A DNA stretch of 64,000 nucleotides from LH-M37 sp032251315 (GTDB taxonomy: Bacteria > Pseudomonadota > Gammaproteobacteria > SZUA-229), in the NCBI GenBank assembly GCA_032251315.1, contig JAVVEE010000001.1, positions 88,577 to 152,576 of the forward strand, read 5' to 3'. Below the pieces are notes generated by a model. It was not told where the DNA came from. It saw nothing but the letters and a program-made list of their open reading frames with translations, and searched no databases. Positions within the stretch are counted from its first letter, which is position 1; each line of letters begins with the position of its first letter. Shown here piece by piece: positions 43,001-51,063 of this stretch. Both the position numbers and the translations under genes were made by a program.

Positions 43001-43600
43001 ATCGGAAGGCACCGCATTGGTCCAGCCGCCGGTATTGTTGATGTATGTTTGATTGCCGCCTGTGGATTCGCCGTGAATACCACTATCAGACTTGCACTCG
43101 ACCTTGTAAGCACGCTCCGCCGCCGTGGCGGTTGACAGCCCGCGCCATACCTCGCCGACCGGATCATACTGTGCGAGCTGGTCGGAATAGGTGCCGACCT
43201 GCAGCAGTGAGCCATCCTGACCGGGCGTGACCTTGGTGCCGTCCGCGTTGTAACCCACAACCGAGTGGTCGCAGGTATTCGCGGTGGCGTCAAAATAATC
43301 GGTGCTGGTGGCACAGTCGGGAAACGACCCGCTAGCAGTAAAATAGATCGAACCGGAGAGACAGGCGCCTGCGTAAGTGATGCCTGCATCGTAGTAATTC
43401 TTGATTCTCGACGTGCTAGCCATGCTGACCGAAGAATCGACCAGGAACATAATGTTGGGATTGCTCACCACGGCGGACGGTCCCAGTGAAGTATAGATTT
43501 CTATATCATCCGCCACTGCGGGCAGGATGCTGCAGGCGCCAAGAATGATACCAGCCAGTGCTGTCTTCAATAAACTGGATTTGTATGCGTAGTTTTTCAT
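40061..43600 (-). CDS. pilY1: Type IV pilus tip protein PilY1
   Basis: Large secreted adhesin and assembly factor, 1179 residues, with a signal peptide (LAGIILGACSILPAVADD). The N-terminal half carries a von Willebrand A-like domain (IMFLVDSSVSMAS metal-ion site, then NYIVVLSDGSPTND); the C-terminal half is the PilY1 beta-propeller (about 680-1080) with YVATNDGYLHAFDTVTG and the calcium-binding loops DADRNGTISGADE and DVDGDGYTERLYAGD. The family needs it for pilus extension and surface attachment. Lies between a small unknown gene and pilE. Confidence 0.94.
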   Translation of the reverse strand: MKNYAYKSSLLKTALAGIILGACSILPAVADDIEIYTSLGPSAVVSNPNIMFLVDSSVSMASTSRIKNYYDAGITYAGACLSGSIYFTASGSFPDCATSTDYFDATANTCDHSVVGYNADGTKVTPGQDGSLLQVGTYSDQLAQYDPVGEVWRGLSTATAAERAYKVECKSDSGIHGESTGGNQTYINNTGGWTNAVPSDPANPHPIWYNSANNVQLFSGNYMNYVADPGADSGGAVSMGDVSFIEQVKHAVEVMVRGNTRVDIGLMRFDGANSEGGAVLYPILDVGADRNDFFTRLQNKVDAQGYTPLSETYYEAMLYFGGKDVDYGKLASPSNQTGTTESGNPTAYETPITSQCDLNYIVVLSDGSPTNDVLSATRQANLPGFNASYSCNAVDDGDILNDIDNNCMPKLASWAFTDDVATRADIVAHDGFQNIITHTIGFGDIPDNAKALLQATADSSEKGEYYLAQSEADLIAAFNDIIAGILAQNSTFSSPAVSVNAFNRATNLEDLYFTLFKPADGEHWEGNLKKFKLEFNAGLPVVADKNSVPAIDTATGFFKESSVSYWTEAADSPDGAETAKGGAASRIVLPRKTYTYAGTYSGTAGVLTPSDGDLTSTANGLNDTNTGITDAMLGGVAANPPVLIDGEGEVTYREALLRWSYGEDIKDADGDLVASEVRREMGDPLHAEPALVQYGMTAGGVPDLVAYVATNDGYLHAFDTVTGVENFTFVPQEMLPKLQNIFDDTGVNGKAYGLDGNVVSWINDADRNGTISGADEHVYLYFGMRRGGRFLYSMDVTDRNNPKLRWVLEGGTGDYAEMGQTWSAPNVENIKMGDVERTVLIFGAGYDTGQDVLLTRGTDSVGRGIFIVDAKSGKLLWRAGPDGGADLQLTNMLYSIPARITPIDVDGDGYTERLYAGDMGGQLWRIDINNTASTSSVISATGGRIADLAIDGSVNHNRRFYNSPDAALILEEGKAPYISIVAASGYRAHPLQTDTYDRAYMIRDHNVYDVPATYTTLTEADLFDTTDNAIGEGTQLEVDAAKLSLSGAQGWYITFNEMDGTYVGEKALSEPLILDGVAVFTTFIPASAGLTSSSCKANDGTGAIYFVNVVDGTPTRVYKDDGSATREDRRILLARGGIPPTPRVIITKDGIPTLCVGTECSKAGEVGTTQKMYWYEVEE

Positions 43601-43636
43601 ATTGAACCTCGCCGTTTTCAGTTAATGAAAACGCTC

Positions 43637-43954
43637 CTATTCTGACCAGCGTATGTACTGGACTTCTCGGGTATCTGGGTTGACCGACACCATGGCTGGT
43701 TTGCCGGCGCGTGAACGTGCTTCGAAAATACTGACAACCTTGCCATTGGCGGAAGCCCTGCTGTTATAGGTAATGTTAGCAATATTAAAATCGCAGCCGT
43801 TGCAGCCCATATTCTTGATTACACCCGTGCCATCATTAGCCAGCTTGATGCTGAGCGCGTCGGTTTCATACACGGCAAAAGGCTGCTGTTCCGCATTCGC
43901 AACACCTGTGCAACACAACAGGAACAACAATACTGCTCTTATCATTGTTTTCAT
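43637..43954 (-). CDS. Small secreted protein of the minor pilin operon
   Basis: 105 residues with a signal peptide (AVLLFLLCCTGVANA) and a short mature part holding a CxxC pair in NMGCNGCDFNI, which could be a disulfide or metal site. I do not recognise a family. It overlaps pilX by four bases and sits just before pilY1, so it is very likely co-expressed with the pilin genes and exported; a role in PilY1 folding or pilus tip assembly is a guess. Confidence 0.7.
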   Translation of the reverse strand: MKTMIRAVLLFLLCCTGVANAEQQPFAVYETDALSIKLANDGTGVIKNMGCNGCDFNIANITYNSRASANGKVVSIFEARSRAGKPAMVSVNPDTREVQYIRWSE

Positions 43955-44484
43955 AACATCTCATCTCCACAACCTTTTACCGGATACCTGATGGCACTTG
44001 CCTGAACAGATCTCGATGAGAGCGCTGTGGTCTGGCCAGTTGCTACAATTTCAAACGTTCGATAAGAAAACCCTTTGCCCGACTGAAGACTACTGCCGAA
44101 GCCTTTGGCGCAGCTGATATAATTGACATTTGCAGAGGCCGTCCAGCCCGTGCTGTTGATACAACCATCATCGGCATTGCAGGTCTGCACCGGGTACGGT
44201 GGGTTTTTTACATCTATGGCGATAAGATAATCAATTGGATTGGCCGGGTCATCCGCGCTGGCAAAAGCCAGGCGTGACAGTGCACCCTGAAAAGCTATCG
44301 TATGCTGCTGCATATTACCGGCCACCTTCATTTCCAGTGTTGAACTGCTCATGGATGTAATGCCAATCAGGGTGAGTACGGTGAGCATGACCAGCGCCAT
44401 GATCAGCACTACACCCGCCTGCCTTAATGGCATTGCCCTTGCTCTGATTGGTAATTGACTTGCAGTATTCATCTTTAATTTCAT
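43951..44484 (-). CDS. pilX: Minor pilin PilX
   Basis: Minor pilin priming pilus assembly, 177-residue precursor. The long basic leader ends at RQAG^VVLIMALVMLTVLTLIG, without the +5 Glu, the usual PilX pattern, then ITSMSSSTLEMKVAGNMQQ, a strongly conserved stretch of the PilX N-terminal domain. An ATG four codons inside (44472) is an alternative start. The mature protein has two cysteines in QTCNADDGCINS and one near the C-terminus. Confidence 0.9.
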   Translation of the reverse strand: MKLKMNTASQLPIRARAMPLRQAGVVLIMALVMLTVLTLIGITSMSSSTLEMKVAGNMQQHTIAFQGALSRLAFASADDPANPIDYLIAIDVKNPPYPVQTCNADDGCINSTGWTASANVNYISCAKGFGSSLQSGKGFSYRTFEIVATGQTTALSSRSVQASAIRYPVKGCGDEML

Positions 44485-44486
44485 GG

Positions 44487-45533
44487 CTAACTACCTGTCT
44501 GCTTCAGATTAACCTGAAAGGTATTTCTAAGTTTTACGACACTGGAGATTAGACGACGACTGTAGCCATCATTGGGCGTTGTCACTGTCTTGCCGGCGTA
44601 GCTAAATGTCTGCGCTGAACCGATATTATCTCTATCCTTCCGTTCAGCACGCATCAGCACCCATACTCTCACCGAAAGCACTTCACCATTGCTCCAGTTG
44701 GTCACGCTGCCGGCATTCACATAGCTGTCCACCTGGCCGTCTTTTTTCCCTGCTACACCGTTGGCGCCCACATCAACACCGAACTCCAGCTGAAAATCCT
44801 CCACCCCGGGCAACAGAACTTCACTGTTCATGGCCGGGCCAGCCGGCCCAGCGACCAGATCACCGCGGCGCAATGAGGGCTGACTGTCACCCGCATCGGT
44901 ATAGTTACTGACATAGTAAATGCGCGAAACCAGCAGATGATTGGAATATTTAGTACTGGGAGCATTCAGGTCGTTATAAGGCGTGCCTACTGGAAACGTA
45001 GGCCCGATAAACAGCATGCCTACCGATGAACTGGTGCGCAAATAGGCCACATTAGCGGCCAGATCAATGTCGTTGATCCTGTTGGTATCGGCATAACGCA
45101 GACTGAGTACATCCGTACCGGTTTTATATGAGTCACTGGCGCAGGCGGCTAAGGTGGTATTGTTATCATTTTCGGCGAACAACGGAGCAGCGATATTTAT
45201 ATAGGCGCCCACCGCACAATCATCGGTCGCCGCTGGCATCGCGGGACCGGCGCAGGGATATGACGCCGCGCCGTTCTGGCAAGCGATGATGGCAGGATCA
45301 TTGTGCCGGCCCCATAACCCGGTGTGACGCAGATCATAGGCAATGGTATCTATCGCAAAGCGCGCATCGGCCAGCAATGCCAGCTGATCTTCACTGCTGC
45401 GCTGGGTATCACGCGTTGAAATGAACAGCTGCATGACACCACCCATGATAATCAGTCCGATCAGCATGGCCAGCATCAGCTCGATGAGCGAAAAGCCTGA
45501 TGCGCGTCCAGGATTTGAGCAAGCGGAATTCAT
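44487..45533 (-). CDS. pilW: Minor pilin PilW
   Basis: Minor pilin of 348 residues. Prepilin site RASG^FSLIELMLAMLIGLIIMG, then the family pattern ARFAIDTIAYDLRHTGLWG. The ATG at 45533 has a GAGG element nine bases ahead; an ATG eight codons upstream (45557) overlaps the pilV stop and is less well supported. Contains several cysteines (ACQNGAASYPCAG) likely to form disulfides. Confidence 0.9.
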   Translation of the reverse strand: MNSACSNPGRASGFSLIELMLAMLIGLIIMGGVMQLFISTRDTQRSSEDQLALLADARFAIDTIAYDLRHTGLWGRHNDPAIIACQNGAASYPCAGPAMPAATDDCAVGAYINIAAPLFAENDNNTTLAACASDSYKTGTDVLSLRYADTNRINDIDLAANVAYLRTSSSVGMLFIGPTFPVGTPYNDLNAPSTKYSNHLLVSRIYYVSNYTDAGDSQPSLRRGDLVAGPAGPAMNSEVLLPGVEDFQLEFGVDVGANGVAGKKDGQVDSYVNAGSVTNWSNGEVLSVRVWVLMRAERKDRDNIGSAQTFSYAGKTVTTPNDGYSRRLISSVVKLRNTFQVNLKQTGS

Positions 45534-45550
45534 TCTGTTCTGCCTCAAGA

Positions 45551-46078
45551 TCAACATTTTGCGTTATCACATATATGCGCAGTTACGCTGTAACTCATGG
45601 CGTCCATACTTTGCGCCTCCTGATTTCTTTCCAGCCAGTTTATGGTAATGGTCACTGTCGCAGTCGGATTACCCGCTGTTTTAGCCACCACATCAATACT
45701 GGCGGTGGTATTATCATTATCAGGCAGGCTGTTTCTTAAATCTGTTTTCCAGTTGAATACATCGTCCTGCGCTATCTCCGCATAGGTGCACAACTTAATC
45801 GTGCCGCCGCTATCATTGCAGTCATTCTGGGTGCCTGAGTCGGTAGTAGACACGGTATAACTGCCTGCAGCAGAATTTGTTGGGTCCAGTACTACTGGGT
45901 TATTGCGGATGCGTTCAAGCATCTCCTCCGCCTTAATGACCGCCAAGGTGCGCAATTCTGCGGTATGGCCGGCCTTCAATGAAAGCATCTGCAGGGAAGC
46001 AATCCCCAGCATGCCAATAGAAAGAATGAGGAAGGCGACGATAGCTTCTATCAAACTGAAGCCACGCTGTTCAGGCAT
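45551..46078 (-). CDS. pilV: Minor pilin PilV
   Basis: Minor pilin, 175-residue precursor. Leader MPEQRG is cut before FSLIEAIVAFLILSIGMLGI, then LRTLAVIKAEEMLERIRNNP, the PilV signature. The ATG at 46078, seven bases after the fimT stop, gives the canonical six-residue leader; longer in-frame starts (46126, 46099) overlap fimT. Ends with cysteines in AHICDNAKC. Confidence 0.9.
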   Translation of the reverse strand: MPEQRGFSLIEAIVAFLILSIGMLGIASLQMLSLKAGHTAELRTLAVIKAEEMLERIRNNPVVLDPTNSAAGSYTVSTTDSGTQNDCNDSGGTIKLCTYAEIAQDDVFNWKTDLRNSLPDNDNTTASIDVVAKTAGNPTATVTITINWLERNQEAQSMDAMSYSVTAHICDNAKC

Positions 46079-46085
46079 TGTATTT

Positions 46086-46676
46086 TTAAGCTGGAACATC
46101 TGGACAAGCACCGATTTTGTCTGCATCCTGCGTTACCCGCACCCGTCCGGAGGCATTCAGCACCACGCCTCGTGCACTGCTAATGCCGCGGTCATCACAG
46201 ACTCTGAACAGGCCTGACTGAGAGGCGCCATTAGCCAGTTTGGGTGTGCCCCGGGAGGTAAACGTTACATAATCAGCGATTGCAGTGCTGTCTGCAATGA
46301 TCGTGGCTTTGTTGTTTTCAACACCCGTATTAACTTTCAAGATGGCACCATCCACCGATGTATATTCACCCACTTCCCCGACGCCCTGGCCTTCCACGAA
46401 TACAAACCAGCCACTGTCCCAATTTTCGGCCCCGGTTGCGCATACCGGTGATACCGCGTCTGCGTTCGTGCTTTTGCAGATGGTCACCCGGCTATTTCTC
46501 TTGATAGCCTCACTGCGGGCAATATGCAGTCCCGCAAGCAGCTCATTGGGAATCGTCACCATCCTGCCGCCCTTGAAGAACACTGACATCTGCGGCAGAC
46601 CGACAGATATAATAATGGCCAGCACCGCCAGTGCTACCATCAGTTCAATCAAGCTATATCCTGTGTACTTTTTCAT
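46086..46676 (-). CDS. fimT: FimT/GspH-family minor pseudopilin
   Basis: First gene of the minor pilin operon; 196 residues. The prepilin site is YTG^YSLIELMVALAVLAIII, with tyrosine instead of the usual phenylalanine at +1. The GspH/FimT head follows: ARSEAIKRNSRVTICKS, SGWFVFVEGQG and the C-terminal GVVLNASGRVRV. FimT proteins are minor subunits, in some species DNA-binding for uptake. The promoter should be in 46677-46800; I see none with good boxes. Confidence 0.88.
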   Translation of the reverse strand: MKKYTGYSLIELMVALAVLAIIISVGLPQMSVFFKGGRMVTIPNELLAGLHIARSEAIKRNSRVTICKSTNADAVSPVCATGAENWDSGWFVFVEGQGVGEVGEYTSVDGAILKVNTGVENNKATIIADSTAIADYVTFTSRGTPKLANGASQSGLFRVCDDRGISSARGVVLNASGRVRVTQDADKIGACPDVPA

Positions 46677-46931
46677 GTCTGTAATTTAGATCCTATATCG
46701 GCGAGCTGCCACCATGAATGGATGGGGCGCGATATATAGCAGATAAACGGTTGAGTTTTCGACACTTTATCCCGGCATCCTGCCTGAACTTTGCCGGACA
46801 GCCACTTTTTCGCCTCGGCGCATCCTCACCTGCACGCTTATTCAATACCATGCAGATCTCCGGGCGGGGTTACTATATAAGTCTTTACTGTTAAACTGGC
46901 TGCCGTAATTTACAACTTCCAGAGACCACCC

Positions 46932-47480
46932 ATGAATCTTGATCGCGTCAACCCCGGCCAGAACACCCCTGACGAAATAAACGTCATCATTGAAATACCC
47001 GCGCACAGCGACCCGGTTAAGTACGAAATCGATAAAGAGACCGGCGCCATGTTCGTCGACCGATTCATGGACACAGCGATGCATTACCCCTGCAATTACG
47101 GCTATGTTCCCCACACCCTGTCCGAAGATGGTGACCCGGTTGATGTTCTGGTTGTCACGCCGGTTCCGCTTATTACCGGCTCGGTCATTCAATGCCGCCC
47201 GGTTTGTGTGCTCAGCATGACTGATGAGTCTGGCCCTGACGCGAAAATACTGGCGGTGCCACTGAGCAAGCTCTCATCATGCTATACCCATATCCGGTCG
47301 ATGGATGACGTCCCTCCACAACTGTTAAAACAGATTTCGCATTTCTTTGAACATTACAAAGACCTGGAAATCAATAAGTGGGTCAAGATTGAAGGCTGGC
47401 ACCCTGTCGAAGCGGCGAAAAAAGAGATCGTCGAAAGCATCCAGCGTTTCAAGGATGCACCCGTCAAGCCCCATTTCTAA
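46932..47480 (+). CDS. ppa: Inorganic pyrophosphatase
   Basis: Family I soluble pyrophosphatase of 182 residues. Metal and phosphate ligands are in YEIDKETGAMFVDRFM, NYGYVPHTL, and SEDGDPVDVLVVTP. Typical length. Preceded by a 255-bp non-coding region shared with fimT in divergent orientation. Confidence 0.96.
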   Translation: MNLDRVNPGQNTPDEINVIIEIPAHSDPVKYEIDKETGAMFVDRFMDTAMHYPCNYGYVPHTLSEDGDPVDVLVVTPVPLITGSVIQCRPVCVLSMTDESGPDAKILAVPLSKLSSCYTHIRSMDDVPPQLLKQISHFFEHYKDLEINKWVKIEGWHPVEAAKKEIVESIQRFKDAPVKPHF

Positions 47481-47504
47481 CCTTCGGGGCTGAATACAAT
47501 AAAT

Positions 47505-47581
47505 TGGTGCCGGAAGGGAGAATCGAACTCCCAACCTCGTCATTACGAATGACTTGCTCTACCAATTGGAGCTATTCCGGC
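47505..47581 (-). tRNA. tRNA-Thr(CGT)
   Basis: Minus-strand cloverleaf of 77 bases with acceptor GCCGGAA/TTCCGGC, then A and encoded CCA. The anticodon loop TTCGTAA gives CGT, reading threonine ACG. The T-loop contains GTTCGATTC. Lies between ppa and thiO. Confidence 0.93.
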
Positions 47582-47619
47582 TGATTTGAAAATCTCGGGC
47601 AGGAGTATATCAAAACGTT

Positions 47620-48708
47620 CTAGTGCAAGGCGCTTACTTTATAGGGCGACGGGTCACAATGGGTCTCCTTACCCAGAACCAGCTCAGCCATCAACTGCAC
47701 CGACGCCGGCCCCAGCACAATACCGTTGCGATAATGACCGGCGTGCAGATACAGGCCCTCCACATCATCGACCGCACATATATAAGGTACCCCATTGGCC
47801 GTACCCGGACGCAGACCTGCCCATTGCCGCTCCACCGGCAGTGTTGCCAGCACCGGCACCAGCGAGGCGGCAGTTTCCTGCAATTCAGCCAATGCTGACG
47901 CTGAGGTGGTTTTGTCAAAACCGGTTTTCTCCAGCGTACTGCCCGCCAGCACCCGCCCGTCCCGACGCGGAATAATATAATGCCCCTCAGCCAGAACGAT
48001 GCGCCTGACCAGATCCGGCTCGCCCTTGAACATGATCATCTGCCCTTTTACCGGCTCGACATCAATGTGCTGCACCGCCTCAATCAAACCCGCGCTCCAG
48101 GCGCCGCCGGCCACGATAACCCGTTCAGCGCCGATTATTTCTTCGTCAACCCGCACACCCGTTATCCGACCTGATTGCACTATAATTTCGCGCACCGGCG
48201 CGTGTTCGCGATAAGCAATGCCCAAACGATCAAAGCTGCCGCGCAATGCTTTCAGGATGCTGGGATTTCGTACCTGCATTACCTCCGCCATCCACAGCGC
48301 CTGATCGACTTCACTGGCCAAAGCCGGTTCGATGGATAATAAATCTTTGCGCCCGGCAACATGCTGAACCTTCTCCGACCACCGCCTTGACCATTCCATG
48401 GCCGACTCACGCTCATCCTGATCAACAATCAGCAAGCCGCTGTGCAGTAATTCACAGTCGACATCGCTTTCGTCGCGCAACTGCGCGACCAGATCGGGGT
48501 ACAGGGTTTTACTGTGCTGCGCCAGCACATTCACCGAATCGGGATAACGCCAGGGATACAGCGGCGAAATGATGCCGCCGCCCGCCCAGGAGGATTCTCC
48601 ACCCAGCGGGCCGCGCTCCAGCAAGAGCACGTCCACCCCCGAAAGGTGCAGCGCCCGAGCGGTCATCATGCCGATAACGCCACCACCAATTACAATACAT
48701 TCAGCCAT
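47620..48708 (-). CDS. thiO: Glycine oxidase ThiO
   Basis: FAD-dependent oxidase giving the iminoacetate used for the thiamine thiazole. The 362-residue product has the N-terminal dinucleotide-binding GGGVIGMMTARAL, the GG motif region LERGPLGGESSWAGGGIISP, and the C-terminal GLRPGTANGVPYIC and LHAGHYRNGIVLGP. Divergent from thiS-thiG, which it supplies. Confidence 0.93.
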   Translation of the reverse strand: MAECIVIGGGVIGMMTARALHLSGVDVLLLERGPLGGESSWAGGGIISPLYPWRYPDSVNVLAQHSKTLYPDLVAQLRDESDVDCELLHSGLLIVDQDERESAMEWSRRWSEKVQHVAGRKDLLSIEPALASEVDQALWMAEVMQVRNPSILKALRGSFDRLGIAYREHAPVREIIVQSGRITGVRVDEEIIGAERVIVAGGAWSAGLIEAVQHIDVEPVKGQMIMFKGEPDLVRRIVLAEGHYIIPRRDGRVLAGSTLEKTGFDKTTSASALAELQETAASLVPVLATLPVERQWAGLRPGTANGVPYICAVDDVEGLYLHAGHYRNGIVLGPASVQLMAELVLGKETHCDPSPYKVSALH

Positions 48709-49122
48709 AATTAAATTTACGCGAAAAGTTGAGTAGCTATTGCGGGATTAAGACTCCGCAATGATTTGTGAATAATTATGAAGGAATGGCGCATAAAAAA
48801 TCAGAACAGTTTAGTCCGTAGATGAATACCAATAAACGCAGATAAAAATAAATGCTTTGTCCGCAAAAAACGCGAAGGGCGCGAAAAAGACAAAAATTTG
48901 AGCCTGTAAATAATTCTGTGTAACTACCCCTTAATTTATAGCTTCTTAAAATGCTCGCCCAAAACCTACAGCGTTCTCGGTCTCTGCTGAAATTTCCTAT
49001 TAAATTAATATACAACACAATATAATTTCTATTCTATCTTAACCGGGCTGAAGCCACCAACAAACAATCTGGAATCCTGAGCCTACTTGCATTCCATCAT
49101 AATCATGTACAATTCATAACTT
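48709..49122. other. 414-bp non-coding stretch with a decayed CGCAGA-type repeat
   Basis: Between thiO and thiS. The sequence is AT-rich. At 48834-48889 it carries units such as AAACGCAGATAAA and CGCGAAGGGCGCGAAA, resembling dispersed short repeats found in many environmental bacteria. I find no TPP-riboswitch core, which would be expected before thiS-thiG in many relatives, and no credible gene. Confidence 0.6.
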
Positions 49123-49323
49123 ATGAACATTACAATAAACGGCGAGCAGCGCACCTTCGAAAACAGCCTCAATCTCCAGCAACTGATTTCACAGCTGGGA
49201 CTTGAGAATAAACGTCTGGCTATCGAGGTCAACCAGGAAATGATTCCGCGTAGCGAACACGCCGGCTACACCCTTAAAGCCGATGATCAGGTAGAAATTG
49301 TTCAGGCCATCGGTGGCGGATAA
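49123..49323 (+). CDS. thiS: Sulfur carrier protein ThiS
   Basis: 66-residue ubiquitin-like protein whose C-terminal Gly-Gly is thiocarboxylated for thiazole synthesis. N-terminus MNITINGEQRTF, core LAIEVNQEMIPRSEH and C-terminus VEIVQAIGGG, with the required GG. Followed after 71 bp by thiG. Confidence 0.95.
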   Translation: MNITINGEQRTFENSLNLQQLISQLGLENKRLAIEVNQEMIPRSEHAGYTLKADDQVEIVQAIGGG

Positions 49324-49394
49324 GCCGCATCACTCTCAACCGGCCGCGCAAGTACGCCTTATTCAGACTGACAACTTCCAGTAGACAAGCAAAC

Positions 49395-50201
49395 ATGACC
49401 ACAGCAACAGCCTCTATATCTAACGACACTCCCCTGATTATCGCCGGTAAGACCTACCAGTCACGGCTTCTGGTCGGTACCGGCAAATACAAAAACAACG
49501 AACAGACGCAGCAGGCCATTGAAGCCAGCGGCGCGGAGATTATCACCATTGCCGTGCGCCGCACCAACATCGGCCAGAATCCGGATGAACCCAATCTTCT
49601 GGACATTCTGCCGCCCGACAAGTACACCCTGCTGCCCAATACCGCCGGCTGCTATACCGTGGCCGACGCCGTGCGCACCTGCCGTCTGGCGAGGGAGCTG
49701 CTCGATGGTCACAACCTGGTCAAACTGGAGGTGCTGGGCGATGAAAAGACCCTGTTCCCCGACATCACCGCCACGCTGGAAGCGGCTGAAATACTGGTCA
49801 AGGATGGTTTCGATGTCATGGTCTACACCAGCGATGACCCGTTAATCGCCAAACGCCTGGAAGAGATCGGCTGCGCCGCGGTGATGCCGCTGGCCGCCCC
49901 TATCGGTTCCGGCCTGGGCATTCGTAACCCCTACAACATTCTCACCATTGTCGAAAACGCCAATGTGCCGATCATCGTCGACGCCGGTGTCGGCACCGCC
50001 TCCGATGCGGCCATTGCCATGGAGTTGGGCTGTGACGGCATTCTGATGAATACCGCCATCGCCGCGGCGCAAAATCCGGTGCTGATGGCCTCCGCCATGA
50101 GAAAAGCAATCGAAGCCGGCCGCGAAGCCTTTCTGGCCGGGCGCATGCCGAGAAAACGCTTCGCCTCGGCCTCCTCGCCCATCGAAGGCCTGTTTTTTTA
50201 A
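49395..50201 (+). CDS. thiG: Thiazole synthase ThiG
   Basis: Condenses DXP, iminoglycine and ThiS-thiocarboxylate into the thiazole phosphate. TIM barrel, 268 residues, with SRLLVGTGKYKNNEQTQQAI, AVRRTNIGQNPDEPNLLD and VDAGVGTASDAAIAMELGCD. C-terminus PRKRFASASSPIEG is typical. trmB starts five bases after its stop. Confidence 0.96.
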   Translation: MTTATASISNDTPLIIAGKTYQSRLLVGTGKYKNNEQTQQAIEASGAEIITIAVRRTNIGQNPDEPNLLDILPPDKYTLLPNTAGCYTVADAVRTCRLARELLDGHNLVKLEVLGDEKTLFPDITATLEAAEILVKDGFDVMVYTSDDPLIAKRLEEIGCAAVMPLAAPIGSGLGIRNPYNILTIVENANVPIIVDAGVGTASDAAIAMELGCDGILMNTAIAAAQNPVLMASAMRKAIEAGREAFLAGRMPRKRFASASSPIEGLFF

Positions 50202-50206
50202 GTCCC

Positions 50207-50905
50207 GTGAGCGAAGAAAAACAGGAACCCCTGCATCGCCCGGTGCGCAGTTTTGTGCTGCGGCAGGGTCGATTAACCCCCGGCCAGCAGCATGCACTCG
50301 AGAGTCACTGGCAGAAATATGCCCTCGATTTCAGCGAGGCCCTGCTGGACTTCGCCGCCGTTTTTGAGCGCTCAGCACCAGTCACCCTGGAGATCGGTTT
50401 CGGCAACGGCGAGTCGCTGCTGGAACAGGCCATTAACCACCCCGAACGCAACTTTCTGGGCATCGAAGTTCATACTCCGGGCGTGGGTCATCTGCTGCAC
50501 GGCATTGATCAGGCCGGCATCAGCAATCTGCGCGTGATCCGCCACGATGCGGTCGAAGTGCTCGATAAACAGATTCCTGAAAATTCGCTGGATCGGGTGC
50601 AGCTGTTTTTCCCCGACCCCTGGCACAAAAAACGCCATCACAAACGGCGCATTCTGAAAAGCGACTTTGTGGAAACCCTACGCCGACATCTGCGCATCGG
50701 CGGCCACTTTCACATGGCTACCGACTGGCAAAATTACGCCGAACAGATGCTGGAGGTGATGGATCAGAACCCGCACTTCTTCAATATCGCGGGCAAGGCG
50801 CGTTTTGTTGCCGCTGAGGGCCTGCGTCCGCAGACCAAATTTGAACGGCGCGGCCTGAAACTCGGCCACGGTGTCTGGGATATGGTCTACGAAAGAAAAG
50901 ATTAA
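50207..50905 (+). CDS. trmB: tRNA (guanine-N7)-methyltransferase TrmB
   Basis: Methylates G46 in the tRNA variable loop using SAM. The 232-residue product has the SAM motif LEIGFGNGESLLEQA, the family signature FFPDPWHKKRHHKRR and the tail TKFERRGLKLGHGVWD. The start is GTG at 50207. Closely follows thiG, a frequent neighbour in gammaproteobacteria. Confidence 0.95.
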   Translation: MSEEKQEPLHRPVRSFVLRQGRLTPGQQHALESHWQKYALDFSEALLDFAAVFERSAPVTLEIGFGNGESLLEQAINHPERNFLGIEVHTPGVGHLLHGIDQAGISNLRVIRHDAVEVLDKQIPENSLDRVQLFFPDPWHKKRHHKRRILKSDFVETLRRHLRIGGHFHMATDWQNYAEQMLEVMDQNPHFFNIAGKARFVAAEGLRPQTKFERRGLKLGHGVWDMVYERKD

Positions 50906-51063
50906 CCAGTAAAACTGTACAATTAACACAGATTCACCGGCACTATCGCTGAAAACCCTAAAAACAGTTACAATATCCGCCTTTTGCGGGCCGACCCTAC
51001 AGCAATACAGAACAATAATGGCCGCCAACTCACAGATTCTTAAAGATATAACAGGAGCACACC

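Noticed and set aside
46842..47192. Minus-strand frame over the 5' end of ppa
   Set aside because: Overlaps a clear pyrophosphatase gene and has no ribosome-binding site.
48776..49018. 80-residue minus-strand frame in the thiO-thiS spacer
   Set aside because: It covers the decayed repeat and its translation is just the repeat read through. No ribosome-binding site or coding character.
49020..49122. TPP riboswitch before thiS
   Set aside because: Looked for the conserved CTGAGA and ACCTGATCTGG cores; neither is present.
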